Assembly (NCBI GenBank): GCA_020310875.1
Contig: CM035412.1
Location: 134,429,368 to 134,493,367 of the forward strand
Source: Ceratopteris richardii
Taxonomy: Eukaryota; Streptophyta; Polypodiopsida; Polypodiales; Pteridaceae
Length of the DNA stretch: 64,000 nucleotides
Reading direction: 5' to 3'
Position 1 is the first letter of the stretch; each line of letters opens with the position of its first letter. The position numbers were made by a program, and so were the translations under genes. Below are positions 45,240-56,394 of this stretch, piece after piece. The notes under the pieces were generated by a model. The model worked only from the letters and a program-made list of their open reading frames with translations. It was not told the origin of the DNA and made no database searches.

Positions 45240-46535
45240 AAAGAGTAAACATTAGCCTCTGTAGGTTTTTAAAATCTTGTAGGTATAGAGGCTTAGTATT
45301 TTGGTCATTGTGAAAGCTCCAAATGCCCAAATACTATGAAACTTATATCAATAAAATTAGATAGTAGTTACAGCTATATGCTATTAAAATTTGGAAGAAA
45401 TTAGATATCAAGTGCTAGGTCAAATGACCTATTCTTCTCAAACCAATCTCTTATATATAGTGCCATGAGAGCATGGAACAGGAGAGCTTTAGTAATTGTT
45501 CTCATTTCATATATTTTGGATTCATAAAAGTTGTATAAATTCAAATTTATTGTGATTTAATATCTGATTTAAGTCACATGAGTTGATTTTTGATGCAAGG
45601 CACATACTTCATAACTCTAGTTGAGTTGATTTATTAAATAGTTTCACAGTTCTCAACTCAAGATGAGTTGATGTTGCATATAGTTATGAGTGATAGAGTC
45701 ATAGGAATGACTCTGTTCTTTCCATCGAGGGAAGGAAACACTTCAGGAAAACTTCATGATTTCATTATTATTATTTATGGTTGTGAGTAATCACTGATCT
45801 ATTCTTGTATTTTTGAGAGAAGTGTTTAACTTTAATCTCAGACATGCATCTATGTGGGCTATAAAGTTTAGTGGTATGGGACATCAAACTTTGTATTCTA
45901 CCTAGGTGTAGAATAGATGGTATGGGAGAGAAGTCTCTGCGATTATATTTTTGATTTGATTTGGAGTTCATTCATATGATTTTTTTATTATTAGGCAGCA
46001 GAGGGGCAATTGAGATGGTCACTCTATATGTGATCGCAAACAAGGCAAGTGCACAGACATGTAGCCTAGAAACCGAAAGACAAGGTTTGCACATAAGAAC
46101 TATGCATAGGCAATTGCATTAAGAAGAAATGCATAGAGTACGTACTACTTTATTTGATATGCCTGAGAATGGGCCATGGTTCATACATAGTGTGTATGGG
46201 GTGAGCTAGATGCTTAGCCTAGTGGGATATGAATGTGCACACATCTACTTGCCATTTTTTGGGTATTTAGTGGACTCATATTATGGTCCTCATTATGTTT
46301 GGGAGTGCCTGATTCTTATAGTCGTTTACTAGATACACCTCATTTCTAGTTGGGAATGATTTCATCATAGTGATGATCAAATGGTGGTTAGAGATAAAGG
46401 AAGTTTCATCCACTTGGAACATCTTGCATGTTAGTATTGAGAAGGTGGTGGTAGTTCCACTAGTTGCTGTACTTTCTTAGCACATTTTCACTTGGCATGA
46501 TGGACTTAGTTCCACAGAGTAGATTGGGATTTGCT
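45240..46535. other. AT-rich non-coding sequence
   Basis: It lies between copia F and a tandem repeat. No ORF with a family match, primer site or LTR pair was found. It presumably belongs to whatever element also supplied 37256-39302. Confidence 0.4.
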
Positions 46536-46800
46536 TTGTATGAGAGATATTTTGAGCCATAGTTTGGATTATTATATATGATAGATCGAGATTTTGATCC
46601 ATAGTGTGGATCACTGACATATTGACATTTTAGTCCATAGTCTCGATCATTGAAAAATTGACATTTTGATCCATAGTTTGAATGTGACAGATTGAAATCT
46701 TGGTCCATAGTTTGGATCATTGATAAATTGACATCTTGTTCCATAGTCTAGATCATTGATAAATTATTATCTTGGATTCACAGTTTGGATCATGATGAGA
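46536..46800. repeat. Imperfect tandem repeat, ~7 units of 32-44 bp
   Basis: Units contain CCATAGTTTGGATCATTGA and variants at about 46555, 46600, 46634, 46671, 46703, 46739 and 46777, with TTGACATTTTG-like linkers. A 94-codon minus-strand frame across it merely reflects the repetition. Confidence 0.7.
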
Positions 46801-47369
46801 CTTTCTTGAGATTCATTTCATTATAATGAGTAAATCAAGCAGATTTACTTGAGCTTAGAGATTAAGCACAGTTTGGAAAAGTCTTCCATTTATCTTTAGT
46901 ATTTTTCCACAGATATTGGGACATAGTCACATTATTTTGGATATTTAGCATAATAGTTTTCATTACTCTAGTGGAGTAAGTGATTTTGCATGATTATACT
47001 AAATGAAAAGCTGTCAGTGGGTATTTCAGGGAGACAAGAGCAAGTTGCCAAGGTCTCTATAGGTGACAAGTCGTCACAAGTTAGTGGTCAAGGTCTAAGC
47101 ATAGGGAATCCGAGGATATTCTGAGTACTTATGTTGCGCACATATGGACTCACTGAGCCTTAGAGGGATTCCTACAGTATGCCCAAGGCAAGGACTACTA
47201 TTTATTGGTGAAAATGCTAAATAGGAAGTAGAGAAACGAGTTGTCTACTTTTTGACTATCTAGTATTTTAGATACCTACCACACTCTACTCTTATTATTT
47301 GGAATCATAGATTCTGATTCCCATGTTTATAGCTTTTTCTATATCATTGAGGTAGAAGGGGGAGAGAGT

Positions 47370-47636
47370 GTTATACTCTAGAGATGTACATGCCTAGAGG
47401 AACAAGAAGTTCCTTTCTCGGAAATAGCCTAGGCCAAAAGCCACAGAGTTCATACGAGGTACCCACTCATGATGGCCAGATGAGTAGAGGGACCTTAGAG
47501 AAAAATCTAGATGGTGACTAGGCGAGGGCTATAAATAGGCTCGGAGGTGAGTCCCAGGCATGTCATTCTCCACTTCTCACAACAAAGAATACTATTCTTG
47601 ATTTATTGATTTTTTATTCATTAGAAAATCCCTCTA
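47370..47636 (+). repeat. LTR-like segment (unpaired)
   Basis: A purine run GTAGAAGGGGGAGAGAG is followed by TGTTATACTCTAGAG and, 160 bp on, a TATA box TATAAATA (47530-47537). This is the structure of a polypurine tract plus 3' LTR. It ends about where element E integrase resumes. No matching 5' LTR is in the window, so the assignment is tentative. Confidence 0.4.
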
Positions 47637-47639
47637 GTT

Positions 47640-48140
47640 AGGATGAAAAGTTGACATTGCTTCAATTTTCTTACAATAACACCACACACACCACTACTGG
47701 TCATGCACCTTTTGAAATTGTTTATGGTAAAAAGCGTGCCACTCCCATGTCGCTCACGCAAACCGATATTCCGATAGCTAATTCTATTGCTCAAGATCAC
47801 ATTTCTATACTTCATGATGTTCACAAGCACATTAGGAAAAGTTAGGAGCAATATACATGTACTATCAATTCAAAACGATTAGCCAAGGAATTCAAGGAAA
47901 ATAATCTTGTATGGTGAGTATCATTAAAAGATCTCTCAAAAATATTTTGTAGCATCCTAAAACTAAACTTACACCATGCTATTATGGACTATTTTTCATT
48001 ATACAAAAAATTAATGATAATTCATTTAGATTAGATATACATAGGTACTCCATATCATTGATATTTAGTTAAGTTACAAAAATCATTCTATTGAAGAATG
48101 TCAATGGATACATAAAACACAATTAACACCCTATTATGAC
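47640..48140 (+). pseudogene. Element E integrase C-terminus
   Basis: DEKLTLLQFSYNNTTHTTTG is followed by HAPFEIVYGKK, the conserved end of the gypsy integrase core. Degraded NNLVW, HHAYYGLFSIIQKIN and FRLDIHRYS motifs of the C-terminal domain come next. The stop at 47843-47845 and later shifts break it. Confidence 0.75.
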
Positions 48141-48307
48141 CACTTAAGTTCTGCATATCATACACAAACACATTAATTTAACTCCTCCATGAACATTAAC
48201 CTGCATGTGCTTTTACATAGGACATGCTTATTTTTGTTTAATGATGGAGGATGTGATTGGTCGTTCATGTTTATTTTTATTTTATCAACTGAGGTCAGCT
48301 GCTTTTT

Positions 48308-48320
48308 CAATTGAGGGGCA
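48308..48320 (+). other. Polypurine tract of element E
   Basis: CAATTGAGGGGCA immediately precedes the right LTR start TGTTATG at 48321. Confidence 0.6.
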
Positions 48321-48802
48321 TGTTATGAATTATGGAATGTGTTGAACAAGGATTTGTTGGAGTGTTAATTTATTAATGTATTAGTATGTTTTGGTGTTTT
48401 TGATATAGCAGTTGAAGGTTTGTGAGGGCGCGAAAGGCGTGAAAGGGCGGACATCAATAATCCAATTTATAATTTATATAGTTTGTAAATAAACATGTGT
48501 AGAGGGTTCTATTATAAAAAACAGTTAGAAAATTAGTGGTTAGAATAAGGGTTATTGTAGAACACATTTATGATATTGAAAGCAAAGGCTTTCTACAAAA
48601 ATTACCAACTTTTACTTTCACGCATGCTTTTTGAAGCCACCCTCATGTAACCACTATTTCAACATAATAAAAAATTCATGTAAATAGATGCACTATGTGG
48701 GCTATCAAAGCAAACTGCATGGGGGGAGATTACACCCAATACTACATTCTGTCTCGTCTCTTGTCGTGTCTATTTTTTCATGTGTTTTTAGGATTCATAA
48801 CC
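48321..48802 (+). repeat. Element E 3' LTR (~482 bp)
   Basis: It starts TGTTATGAATTATGG and ends GATTCATAACC. The end mirrors the start except for the last base, which would be A in the original. Confidence 0.75.
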
Positions 48803-49253
48803 TCTGTGTGCACGTGAGATAAGATCCTAATAACACTCCTCTAATCAGGCATTAGGGATTTTTGATTTAGGGTAGCATGTTCTATTAGTGGTTTATTGCA
48901 ATAGGTTGGACAATTCTTACACACCCTATGGACATCTGCTTCCATGGTTGGCTAGTATACACCTAATCTTTGCAAATTCGAGAGGGTTCAATGTTTAGAG
49001 TGATTGCTTTAGGGAACCTACATGTGCTGATTGCAAACATTTTTTTTGCTCATCCTCTTCCATAGAACAAACCAAAATGCCTTGGTTTATATGTTTAAAC
49101 ACAATTTCTACCATTATGTGATATTTTTGGGATTTTATTACTTCATTACATTTTGCTCTTGGTACATGATGTTTGGGTCCAAAGGTTAAAATAGGCACGA
49201 TGGTTTTGAGGAGTTAGGCAATGCTTCTAGGTTGAATAAGTAAGCATCAGGAT
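48803..49253 (-). pseudogene. Element D RNase H-integrase spacer with first HHCC-like domain, inverted
   Basis: Minus strand, reading leftward from 49253. PDAYLFNLEALP matches PDSYLFKVENVP of B, then VIKSQKYHIMVEIVF and QSAHVG match VLQSRNFMLLAEHLY and RRAHHW, and finally GVYxPTMEADVHRVCKNCP matches GVHWPNKTQDVTKYITNCRKC. This is the extra zinc-binding domain preceding integrase, so the duplication is shared by B and D. It ends abruptly at ~49253, where plus-strand ORF3 begins. Confidence 0.75.
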
Positions 49254-50692
49254 GGCCTATGCAACACAATTACAAAGATTGTATGACACAATTGTGAGCA
49301 TACAAGAGAGGCATCACCTCTCCTTCACCATAAGAAAAGCATTGATTGCTCAAATCCTAACTAATGAAGGAGTGAGTCCCCAATTCATTGAGACCCTCAA
49401 ACTTATGTCAGAGACCTTAGGAGTTAAAAAATAGTTTATACCATAACAACTCGCTATAAAAAAGGACATGCTAAGACACAATGGCACCCTTGTAAGAACA
49501 TAAGGATCAATGTGTTGGGACACGAAGCAACTATAATTCAAGAGGCCACCTCAACAACTACCATTGACCTGGTGGTTGAGACTTTTGTTCAAACTTTGCT
49601 GATCTCCCCTCAAAAACCTCCATCCTCTCCCACCATTATTTATGTACCAACAACCTTAGATATCACTACAACCACTCAAATCACCAAACCCATCTTCCAC
49701 ACTCCTCCCGATTCCCCACCCCATGCCAAAGTTGTCACATCCACAATGTCCTTTAGTTCCTGAGCACCCATCTCCCAAGCCACACTCTTTTCCACCATCA
49801 CCAACTTGTTGTACAATATATCTAGCGAATCCCTTACACTAGTCATAGGTCAACCTATTGTAACCAATGTAGTAGGAAATCTTTGTCACATAGAAGGAAG
49901 TATTAGTTTCCCCATCAAACCCTTGCCCGAGTCCCATTCACTATAGATCCTCTAAGAATTGCTATGACCATACCACAATTTTAGATTCCATTCATGGAAG
50001 CCCTCACTTTCCATCTTGCACCATTTTCTTTCGGTTCGAGGCCCGTTTTAACAACATCACTCTACATTGACATGACATGCACATCACGTACGTCTCCCAT
50101 TTTTATGGTAGGATGCACACAAACTATAGTATCAGACCACATGAATATCTCACCAACCACAACACCACTCCCGTCCTCCACACTTCTGCAATTCCCCATT
50201 CCCCCTCCTCACTAGCACCCATCACACCTTCATGCACAACCTTCACATTGCCCATTCCCCTCCCCCTTCCCCATGCATTTCGACATATAACTATTGCATC
50301 TACATATGTAAGTAATACTATGAATACTATGATTCAATGTGTTAATCAGTTATGACAAGACTATCAATAGTTTGAAGCTGACAATGCTATTCTCTAAGAA
50401 GAATATCAATGACTACAAGCCCAAGTGATGGAATTGGAGGACGACAATAATACAATGTGAGTACAATATGACACACTCCAACATGCACACCAAAAACACA
50501 ATTCTAGATGGCAAGATGTGGATACAGAAGAAGCCAAGAAATTAGAGACCATGCTCCACTAGTGGATGGACAAGAATGCCAAGTTAAAATGAAATATGGG
50601 CCTTTTAAGAAGACAAATGTTAGTAGGTATGGAAGATAATAAATAGATCCAATAGTAGAACCAAGAAAACTTGTAAGTAGCTATGGAAGGGA
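49250..50692 (+). pseudogene. Element D ORF3 central part (plus strand)
   Basis: ATQLQRLYDTIVSIQERHHL and QILTNEGV match KELKKLYDTINRVQQQHKL and QILEEEGV in A. NVLGHEATIIQEATSTTT and a Pro/Thr-rich region (49500-50260), then FTLPIPLPLPHAF and NNMYQC-like residues, follow in the same order as in A. After that a broken coiled coil runs to KENL-stop-VAMEG at 50690. Many stops. Copia G is inserted at 50693, and the ORF resumes at 55849. Confidence 0.78.
50688..50692. repeat. Target-site duplication AGGGA of copia element G (left copy; right copy at 55849-55853)
   Basis: AGGGA flanks both ends. Joining the two sides restores the alignment to ORF3 of A (VAMEG ... IPSDNMQIILE). Confidence 0.93.
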
Positions 50693-50922
50693 TGTTGGAG
50701 TTAGACGTCTGCGGAAGCACGCGAACAACACAAGGAAGAAGAAGAAGCTTGGAGCACAACACACAAGACTGAATGTATTACTAGAGAATGTACAAAGATA
50801 AGTAGCCCATTAGGGCAATAGGTGTATATACAAGCCGGGGGAAAAAAACCTCCTAAAGAGGGAAAAAAGTGCCCCGGCGGTCCTAGAGTGTTCACACACG
50901 TCACTACCTAAATATATCAACA
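50693..50922 (-). repeat. Element G 3' LTR (230 bp)
   Basis: TGTTGGAGTTAGACG to ATATCAACA on the plus strand. Same length as the other LTR. Confidence 0.93.
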
Positions 50923-50999
50923 AATCCCCCCTAGGAGTGATGCGGTGAACAAGGAGCTGGCACTCATGTATAAGGAAGTGCCAAGCTATGTGGAAATCA

Positions 51000-51527
51000 C
51001 TCCACAAAAGGAAGTAAGCCCAAAGCTTTGCGGAAAGCTTCAAACTTCTCCCTAGGCAGAGCCTTCGTGAAAAGGTCTGCAATGTTCTCCTGCGTGGGCA
51101 CATATACCAAGCTAATCTCCCCAGCAGAGAACCTCTCCCTGACATAGTGATAATGCACCTCAATGTGCTAAGTGCGAGCATGGAACACAGGGTTCCTCAC
51201 AACTGCCAATGCGCTCTGACTGTCAGTGAAGATGGTGGTGGCAGAAGACTAGCCAACACCCAAATCAGCCATAAGGCGTCTGAGCCACACACACTCAACA
51301 GTCGCTGTGAAAGCTACCCTATACTCAGCCTCACAACTGGAAGAGGCCACAATAGGCTGCTTCTTGCTCAACCAAGATATACATGAGCTACCAAGCATGA
51401 AGCAAAAACCACTGGTGGACACACGAGTGTCATAGCAACCAGCCCAATCTGAGTAAGAAAAAGCATGCAAATCTGGCGGTAGTGATCCCCCCCTTGGGAT
51501 AAAACAACCCAAGTAGCCGAGTACCAC
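51000..51527 (-). pseudogene. Element G RNase H region
   Basis: AFSYSDWAGCYDTRVSTSGF, SSSCEAEYR and ADLGVG are in an open frame shifted relative to RT near 51500. After a stop at 51249-51251 the same frame continues with [20 protein letters not shown] and AKALPREKF-like residues to about 51000. Confidence 0.8.
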
Positions 51528-52653
51528 TCAAGTAGCGAAAGATGCGCTTAACCGCTTTCCAATGCATGACTCCTGGGCAATGCATAAACCTGCTCATCTG
51601 TGAGACAGCAAACTGAATATCTGGCCGAGTAATGCATAAGTAAATCAAGCATCCAACAGCCTGCTGATAGAGAACAGCATCAAATGCATCTCCAGCATCA
51701 TGAAGACTCAATCGTAAACCTGTCTCCATAGGAGTGGCAATAGGCTTACAGTCTTCAAGGCCAAAATGCTGCAATAATGTGTCAATATATTTCGTTTGAC
51801 ACAAAGCCATTCCACCATCAATGTGCATAAACTGAATGCCCAAATAGTGATGCAAATGCCCCAAATCAGACATCTCAAATGAGGCATGCAAATCAGCCTT
51901 AAAATCAGCAATATGTGTCTCAACAGGACCAGTGAGCAGCATGTCATCAACATAGACAACAATGATCAGAAGCACATCATTAGCACATTTAACATATAAG
52001 GTGCTTTCAATTGGACTGTTCTCAAAACCATGTGCAATCAGATAGGCATGTATCTTCTCATACCAAGCACGTGGTGCTTGCTTTAAACCATATAATGCCT
52101 TCTTTAACCTGCAAACCTGGTTTTCATGCCTTTTTTGCACAAAGCCACGGGGCTGAAAAACATACACTTCTTCATGCAAGTCACCATTTAGAAATGTTGT
52201 TTTAATGTCCAACTGATGTACATTCCAACCATGATGGGCTGCAAGTGCACAAATGCTCCGAACAGTAGTCATACAGCATGTAGGTGCAAAGGTCTCATCA
52301 AAATCAATGCCTCTTTCTTGTGCATAACCCTTTGCAACAAGCCTAGCCTTATAACTGTCAACTGTACCATCAGGTTTACGCTTCAGCTTGTATACCCACT
52401 TAGTGCCAATGGCCTTCTTGCCAGGAGGCAAGTCACATAAAGACCATGTACCATTCTTCATTATAGCATCATATTCAGATTGCATAGCAGCCATCCAATT
52501 TTCTGAATTTTGTGCTTCATCAAAAGAAAGAGGCTCATTCTCATCACAGAGACTAGATGCAGCCATAGCATAGCAATCTGATGCAAAGGAGGTACTATGA
52601 GAGCTTGAACGAGTACGATATGACAAAGGTGCATCTAATTTGCTGTCACGCAA
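51430..52653 (-). pseudogene. Element G reverse transcriptase
   Basis: Open 407-codon frame. It has [66 protein letters not shown] and the catalytic YVDDMLLTG. Further on come DLGHLHHYLGI and RPDIQFAVSQMSRF. It is the same frame as the gag-integrase blocks upstream; only the frameshift at its end separates it from RNase H. Confidence 0.88.
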
Positions 52654-53310
52654 AGTCTACACCAGCCATTTTGGCATAGTTTTTGCCTGTTCAATATCAG
52701 CTCTCTCATCAACAAGTGCATCATGTAAATCTACATCAGAAATGGAATGATCTGCATCATCATATGAAACCTGCAAAGGTTGAGAAGTTGCCTCATTAGG
52801 ACCAGCACTAGCCTATCCACCTGTAAAAAGAGGCATCAAAGTATCATACATGTCTTTGGAGCTAACAGATGTCTCCTTAGTACATGAAAGCAATGGCTGA
52901 ATAGCATCTTCCACAAAGACAACATCACGGCTAACCAGAATGTGTTTAGTCTGTGGATGATATAGACGATAGCCTTTACTTTCAGAACTGTACCCAACAA
53001 AAATACATTTTACTGCCTTATCATCCAATTTTCTGCAATGTTGTTCAGGCACTAATGCATATGCCAAACAACCAAAAACACGCAGATGAGCAACAGATGG
53101 CTTGAGGTCATGCCAAGCCTCATATGGAGTGATAGACTGCAATGCTTTAGTGGGACACCTGTTCAATACATATGCTGCACACATGACAGCCTCAAGCCAG
53201 AAACTATGTGGTAAAGCCTGACTTTTGACCATGCACCTCGCCATCTCCATGAGTGACCTGTTCTTTCGTTCATCAACTCCATTCTGTTGAGGTGTATACG
53301 GCACTGTACA
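52654..53310 (-). pseudogene. Element G integrase C-terminal half
   Basis: PYTPQQNGVDERKNRS begins the block with the catalytic Glu region, then SFWLEAVMCAAYVLNRCPTK, VFGCLAYALVPEQ and CIFVGYSSESKGYRLY. In-frame stops lie at 53311-53313, 52813-52815 and near 52660. The frame is preserved throughout. Confidence 0.85.
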
Positions 53311-55263
53311 CTAGTGTTTTATCCCACGTTCAGCCAGAAATGCATTAAAATCTGAAGACATATATTCCCCCCCTCGATCAGAACGGAGGGTGCCCATTTT
53401 ACATGCTGATAGATTTTCAGCCAAAACCAAAAACTGTTTGAAGCACATGAACACTTCGGACTTTGCTTTAAGTGGATATACCCATGCATGCCTGGAAAAA
53501 TCATCAATGAAAGTCACGAAGTAAAGGTAATTTCCAAAAGAGGGTGTCTGCATAAGACCACAGACATCACTCTGTACAAGTTGCAATTTCTGCATAGCCC
53601 GAACTGAACCATCTTTTGGAAAGGAAGAACGCTGCATTTTGCCCAAAATACAGCCTTTACAAACATGTTTTCCTGGTGCCTCAAGTTTGGGCAAAGAGGA
53701 CACCATTTCAGATTTCTGCAGGCGTAACAAACTAGCAAAATTCAGATGACCAAAGCGTGCATGCCAAAGCTTTGCATCTGACATAGCCTGAGAATCATGA
53801 ACTGCACATGCCGAATCATTGATAGATCTTTCATAGTCTATGAGCTTATACAGCCCACGACATAAAATGCCAGAAGTAATAATCACATCGCCATTTGAGA
53901 GATCATGGACTGTACACCTGTCATCAACGAATTTCACAACCAAGCCAATCTTGGCTAATGCAGAAACTGATAACAGGTTCTTTTTGATCCCTGGCACAAA
54001 TAAAGCATCTGACAAAGTGAAAGAACTACCATCAGCAGTAGTCAGAATGATCTTACCAACTCCCATAACAGGATAAGAGGAGTTATTGGTGCATGTGACA
54101 GTATTCCCTGTAGGGGCAGGCTCGAGTGAAGAGAAGAAACTGTGCTGCGAGGTAATATGTTTGGTCGCCCCACTGTCAAAGTACCAAACATCTGAGTCTA
54201 CTGCAGACATGCACTGATCATGAGAAGATGGGTCAAAACTGCAGACAGTAGTAAACGCCCATTCTTCTTCCTGCACAAGATTTGCAGACTCTGTTTTTGG
54301 TATAGAGGCCTCTGCAACAACCATTCCAGCCTCTTTCTTCTTTGCCTCTTTAGCAGCCAGTTTTGGATAGTTCTTTATAATATGATCATTTCCTTTACAG
54401 TACTTGCAGAACAATTTCTGCTTTTCTGATTTCTTCTCATCTTTATCCTGGTTCTTCGATTGTGCAGCATTTGCAGATTTCTGCTTACTAGTAGAAGAGC
54501 TCCATTTTCCTTTGCCCTTCTGACTAGCCAAGAAAGCTTGATCTGCAACACGCATAATGGACCTGTTCTGCCTGGACTGATCTTCCTGCAACAGAACAGA
54601 GACTAATTCCTCAAATGAAAAGGCATTCGGATTGCCTTTCATCATCAACCGAAGAGTAGAGGCAAAACTCTGATATGAATCAGGAAGATCATTCAGAACG
54701 GTCTGCACAAGTGAGCTATCTGGTATAACCTCATCAGCAGAAATCAATTGTTCCTTTAGGTCTTTGATCTTTGTAAGAAAATTGTCCATAGAATCACCTT
54801 CATTCATGTGCTCACTCTCCAACTGTTTTCGGAGGTAAGCAACACGAGCCTCATTCTTAGCCTGGTACAAAGTGGTAAGTGTATCCCAAGCATCCTTTGC
54901 TGTTCTGCAAGAGCGAATGTGAGGAATAATGGCACGTTTGACAGACAAAGCTATCAATGCATGTGCTTGGGCATCTCTGCCATCCCAACGAATCTGCTCT
55001 GCAGTAGGTGCAACAGAAACAACAGCATGAACAGGAATCTGCGGAATATCATCTTCGACACCATCTTCATCAGCTCCAACACCTGTATTTGCAGTACCTG
55101 TCGTTACAGGTGTAACAGGACGTCTTTCAACACCCTGCACAATGTTCCACAATCCTTTTGCAACCAGTACATGTCGCATCATATAAGCCCATAATGGGTA
55201 GTTGGTACCATCCAACTTATCCTCAACAGCCAACATACGGAATACATCACTGCTTTCAGCCAT
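53311..55263 (-). CDS. Element G gag, protease and integrase N-terminal half
   Basis: 650-codon frame starting MAESSDVFRMLAVEDKLDG after the primer site. Gag is UBN2-type with a Lys/Ser-rich linker. The zinc knuckle is CKYCKGNDHIIKNY, where the last Cys is Tyr. The protease has DSGATKHIT. Integrase has LWHARFGHLNF, CKGCILGKMQ, VQSDVCGLM and LRSDRGGEYMS. It is cut short by TAG 53311-53313, right before the TPQQNG motif. A decayed copy of the same family lies on the plus strand at 61370-62700. Confidence 0.9.
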   Translation of the reverse strand: MAESSDVFRMLAVEDKLDGTNYPLWAYMMRHVLVAKGLWNIVQGVERRPVTPVTTGTANTGVGADEDGVEDDIPQIPVHAVVSVAPTAEQIRWDGRDAQAHALIALSVKRAIIPHIRSCRTAKDAWDTLTTLYQAKNEARVAYLRKQLESEHMNEGDSMDNFLTKIKDLKEQLISADEVIPDSSLVQTVLNDLPDSYQSFASTLRLMMKGNPNAFSFEELVSVLLQEDQSRQNRSIMRVADQAFLASQKGKGKWSSSTSKQKSANAAQSKNQDKDEKKSEKQKLFCKYCKGNDHIIKNYPKLAAKEAKKKEAGMVVAEASIPKTESANLVQEEEWAFTTVCSFDPSSHDQCMSAVDSDVWYFDSGATKHITSQHSFFSSLEPAPTGNTVTCTNNSSYPVMGVGKIILTTADGSSFTLSDALFVPGIKKNLLSVSALAKIGLVVKFVDDRCTVHDLSNGDVIITSGILCRGLYKLIDYERSINDSACAVHDSQAMSDAKLWHARFGHLNFASLLRLQKSEMVSSLPKLEAPGKHVCKGCILGKMQRSSFPKDGSVRAMQKLQLVQSDVCGLMQTPSFGNYLYFVTFIDDFSRHAWVYPLKAKSEVFMCFKQFLVLAENLSACKMGTLRSDRGGEYMSSDFNAFLAERGIKH

Positions 55264-55618
55264 GGCCCGTGACTAAAATACCTTGATGCAGAAAATTGAC
55301 TGTATCTGAAAAAGTTGAACGAAACTACCCAGGCGAGTTCTGCTAGACCTGTAGCAGACTTCGAGATGCTTAAACTGGCGAACAAAAACTGGTATATACC
55401 TTTGGCACAAAAGGACGAAATAGCCTGCACAAGCATTGCGATAGTGCGTTCAGAGGCCGAAACGAGCTCAGATCGCGATTTCGGCACCACAGAGCTAAGA
55501 TGTTTTGATCTCGGAAACACCCTGAGTATGCTCACCAAATTTCGTGCGAATCTGAGACTGCAAACGGAGGAGTGTCAACGGCGCCCTAGAAGAAGCGACG
55601 ACCTGCTCTGATACCAAT

Positions 55619-55848
55619 TGTTGGAGTTAGACGTCTGCGGAAGCACGCGAACAACACAAGGAAGAAGAAGAAGCTTGGAGCACAACACACAAGACTGAAT
55701 GTATTACTAGAGAATGTACAAAGATAAGTAGCCCATTAGGGCAATAGGCGTATATACAAGCCGGGGGAAAAAAACCTCCTAAAGAGGGAAAAAAGTGCCC
55801 CGACGGTCCTAGAGTGTTCACACACATCACTACCTAAATATATCAACA
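55619..55848 (-). repeat. Element G 5' LTR (230 bp)
   Basis: Identical to the other LTR except at three positions. Confidence 0.93.
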
Positions 55849-55937
55849 AGGGATCCCTCACACAACCATTAGCCCTACTAGATTTCAAGTTCTTCCCTCT
55901 GAAAATATCCAAATCTTACTGGAAGAACATATTTGTG
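55849..55937 (+). pseudogene. Element D ORF3 fragment after copia G
   Basis: FFPLKISKSYWKNIF-type and LPSENIQILLEEH readings match IPSDNMQIILETH in A. The rest of ORF3 (C-terminal domain) is absent. The sequence passes directly into a truncated LTR end of copia J. Confidence 0.6.
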
Positions 55938-56004
55938 TATGTGCTCCTTTTTCATTGTGAGACCACGTGAGTGAACACTCTTCTTTATCTCTTTCCTTGT
56001 GACA

Positions 56005-56016
56005 TGGTATAAGAGC
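56005..56016 (+). other. Primer-binding site of element J (one mismatch)
   Basis: TGGTATAAGAGC directly follows GTGACA, the LTR end. Initiator-Met type with C to A. Confidence 0.75.
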
Positions 56017-56394
56017 GAGTGTGGCTCACGAGAGCTCATGGAGAATGGTGATTGTGAAGAGCATGCAAGAAGGCATGGAAAAAGCATGATTCATAAATAA
56101 CTTCAGATTGCTACAAAATTTTTCTCAGATTTCTATTTTGGAGCCATCCTGCCCTTTGTTTTAAGTAAGCAAGGTGGGGCCCATAGAAAAAGCAGGTTTC
56201 TTTGCAGAATAGTAATGTATCTTCTATTTTAAAGCACTCAAATATTCCACATCCAAAATTTCAAGCACTTTCGTGTACTGATGATACATGAAAACTATGT
56301 TTTCTTAAGATCTAGTTGTAACATTAAAGTATGATAATATTCAAGAAGAGGTAGTGCTTCTAGTGTTTTTGTAGTGTTTCAAATTGCTACAAAA

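Larger units (their letters stand above)
35507..48802 (+). mobile_element. Element E: old chromovirus-like Ty3/gypsy element, heavily interrupted
   Basis: The LTRs at 35507 and 48321 start TGTTATGAATTATGG. The right one ends GATTCATAACC, the inverted match of its start. My hand alignment gives about 10% divergence over ~430 bp. Only gag (36326-37255) and the end of integrase (47640-48140) remain. The rest was lost or replaced by copia element F and other unclassified sequence. It lies inside the inverted integrase of element D, between the two zinc-binding domains. The target duplication is not clear (left flank CTACT). Confidence 0.8.
50693..55848 (-). mobile_element. Element G: Ty1/copia retrotransposon on the minus strand
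   Basis: 5156 bp with two 230-bp LTRs (50693-50922 and 55619-55848) differing at three sites (1.3%). It has a primer site (complement of GCTCTGATACCA, 55605-55616), a polypurine tract (complement of CCCCCCTA, ~50927) and an AGGGA duplication. Gag-pol is nearly complete but has a few in-frame stops and one frameshift in RNase H. Confidence 0.94.

Noticed and set aside
48803..48810. Perfect 5-bp duplication for element E
   Set aside because: The left flank CTACT does not match the bases after the right LTR (TCTGT or CTCTG), so the duplication is decayed or the boundary is slightly wrong.
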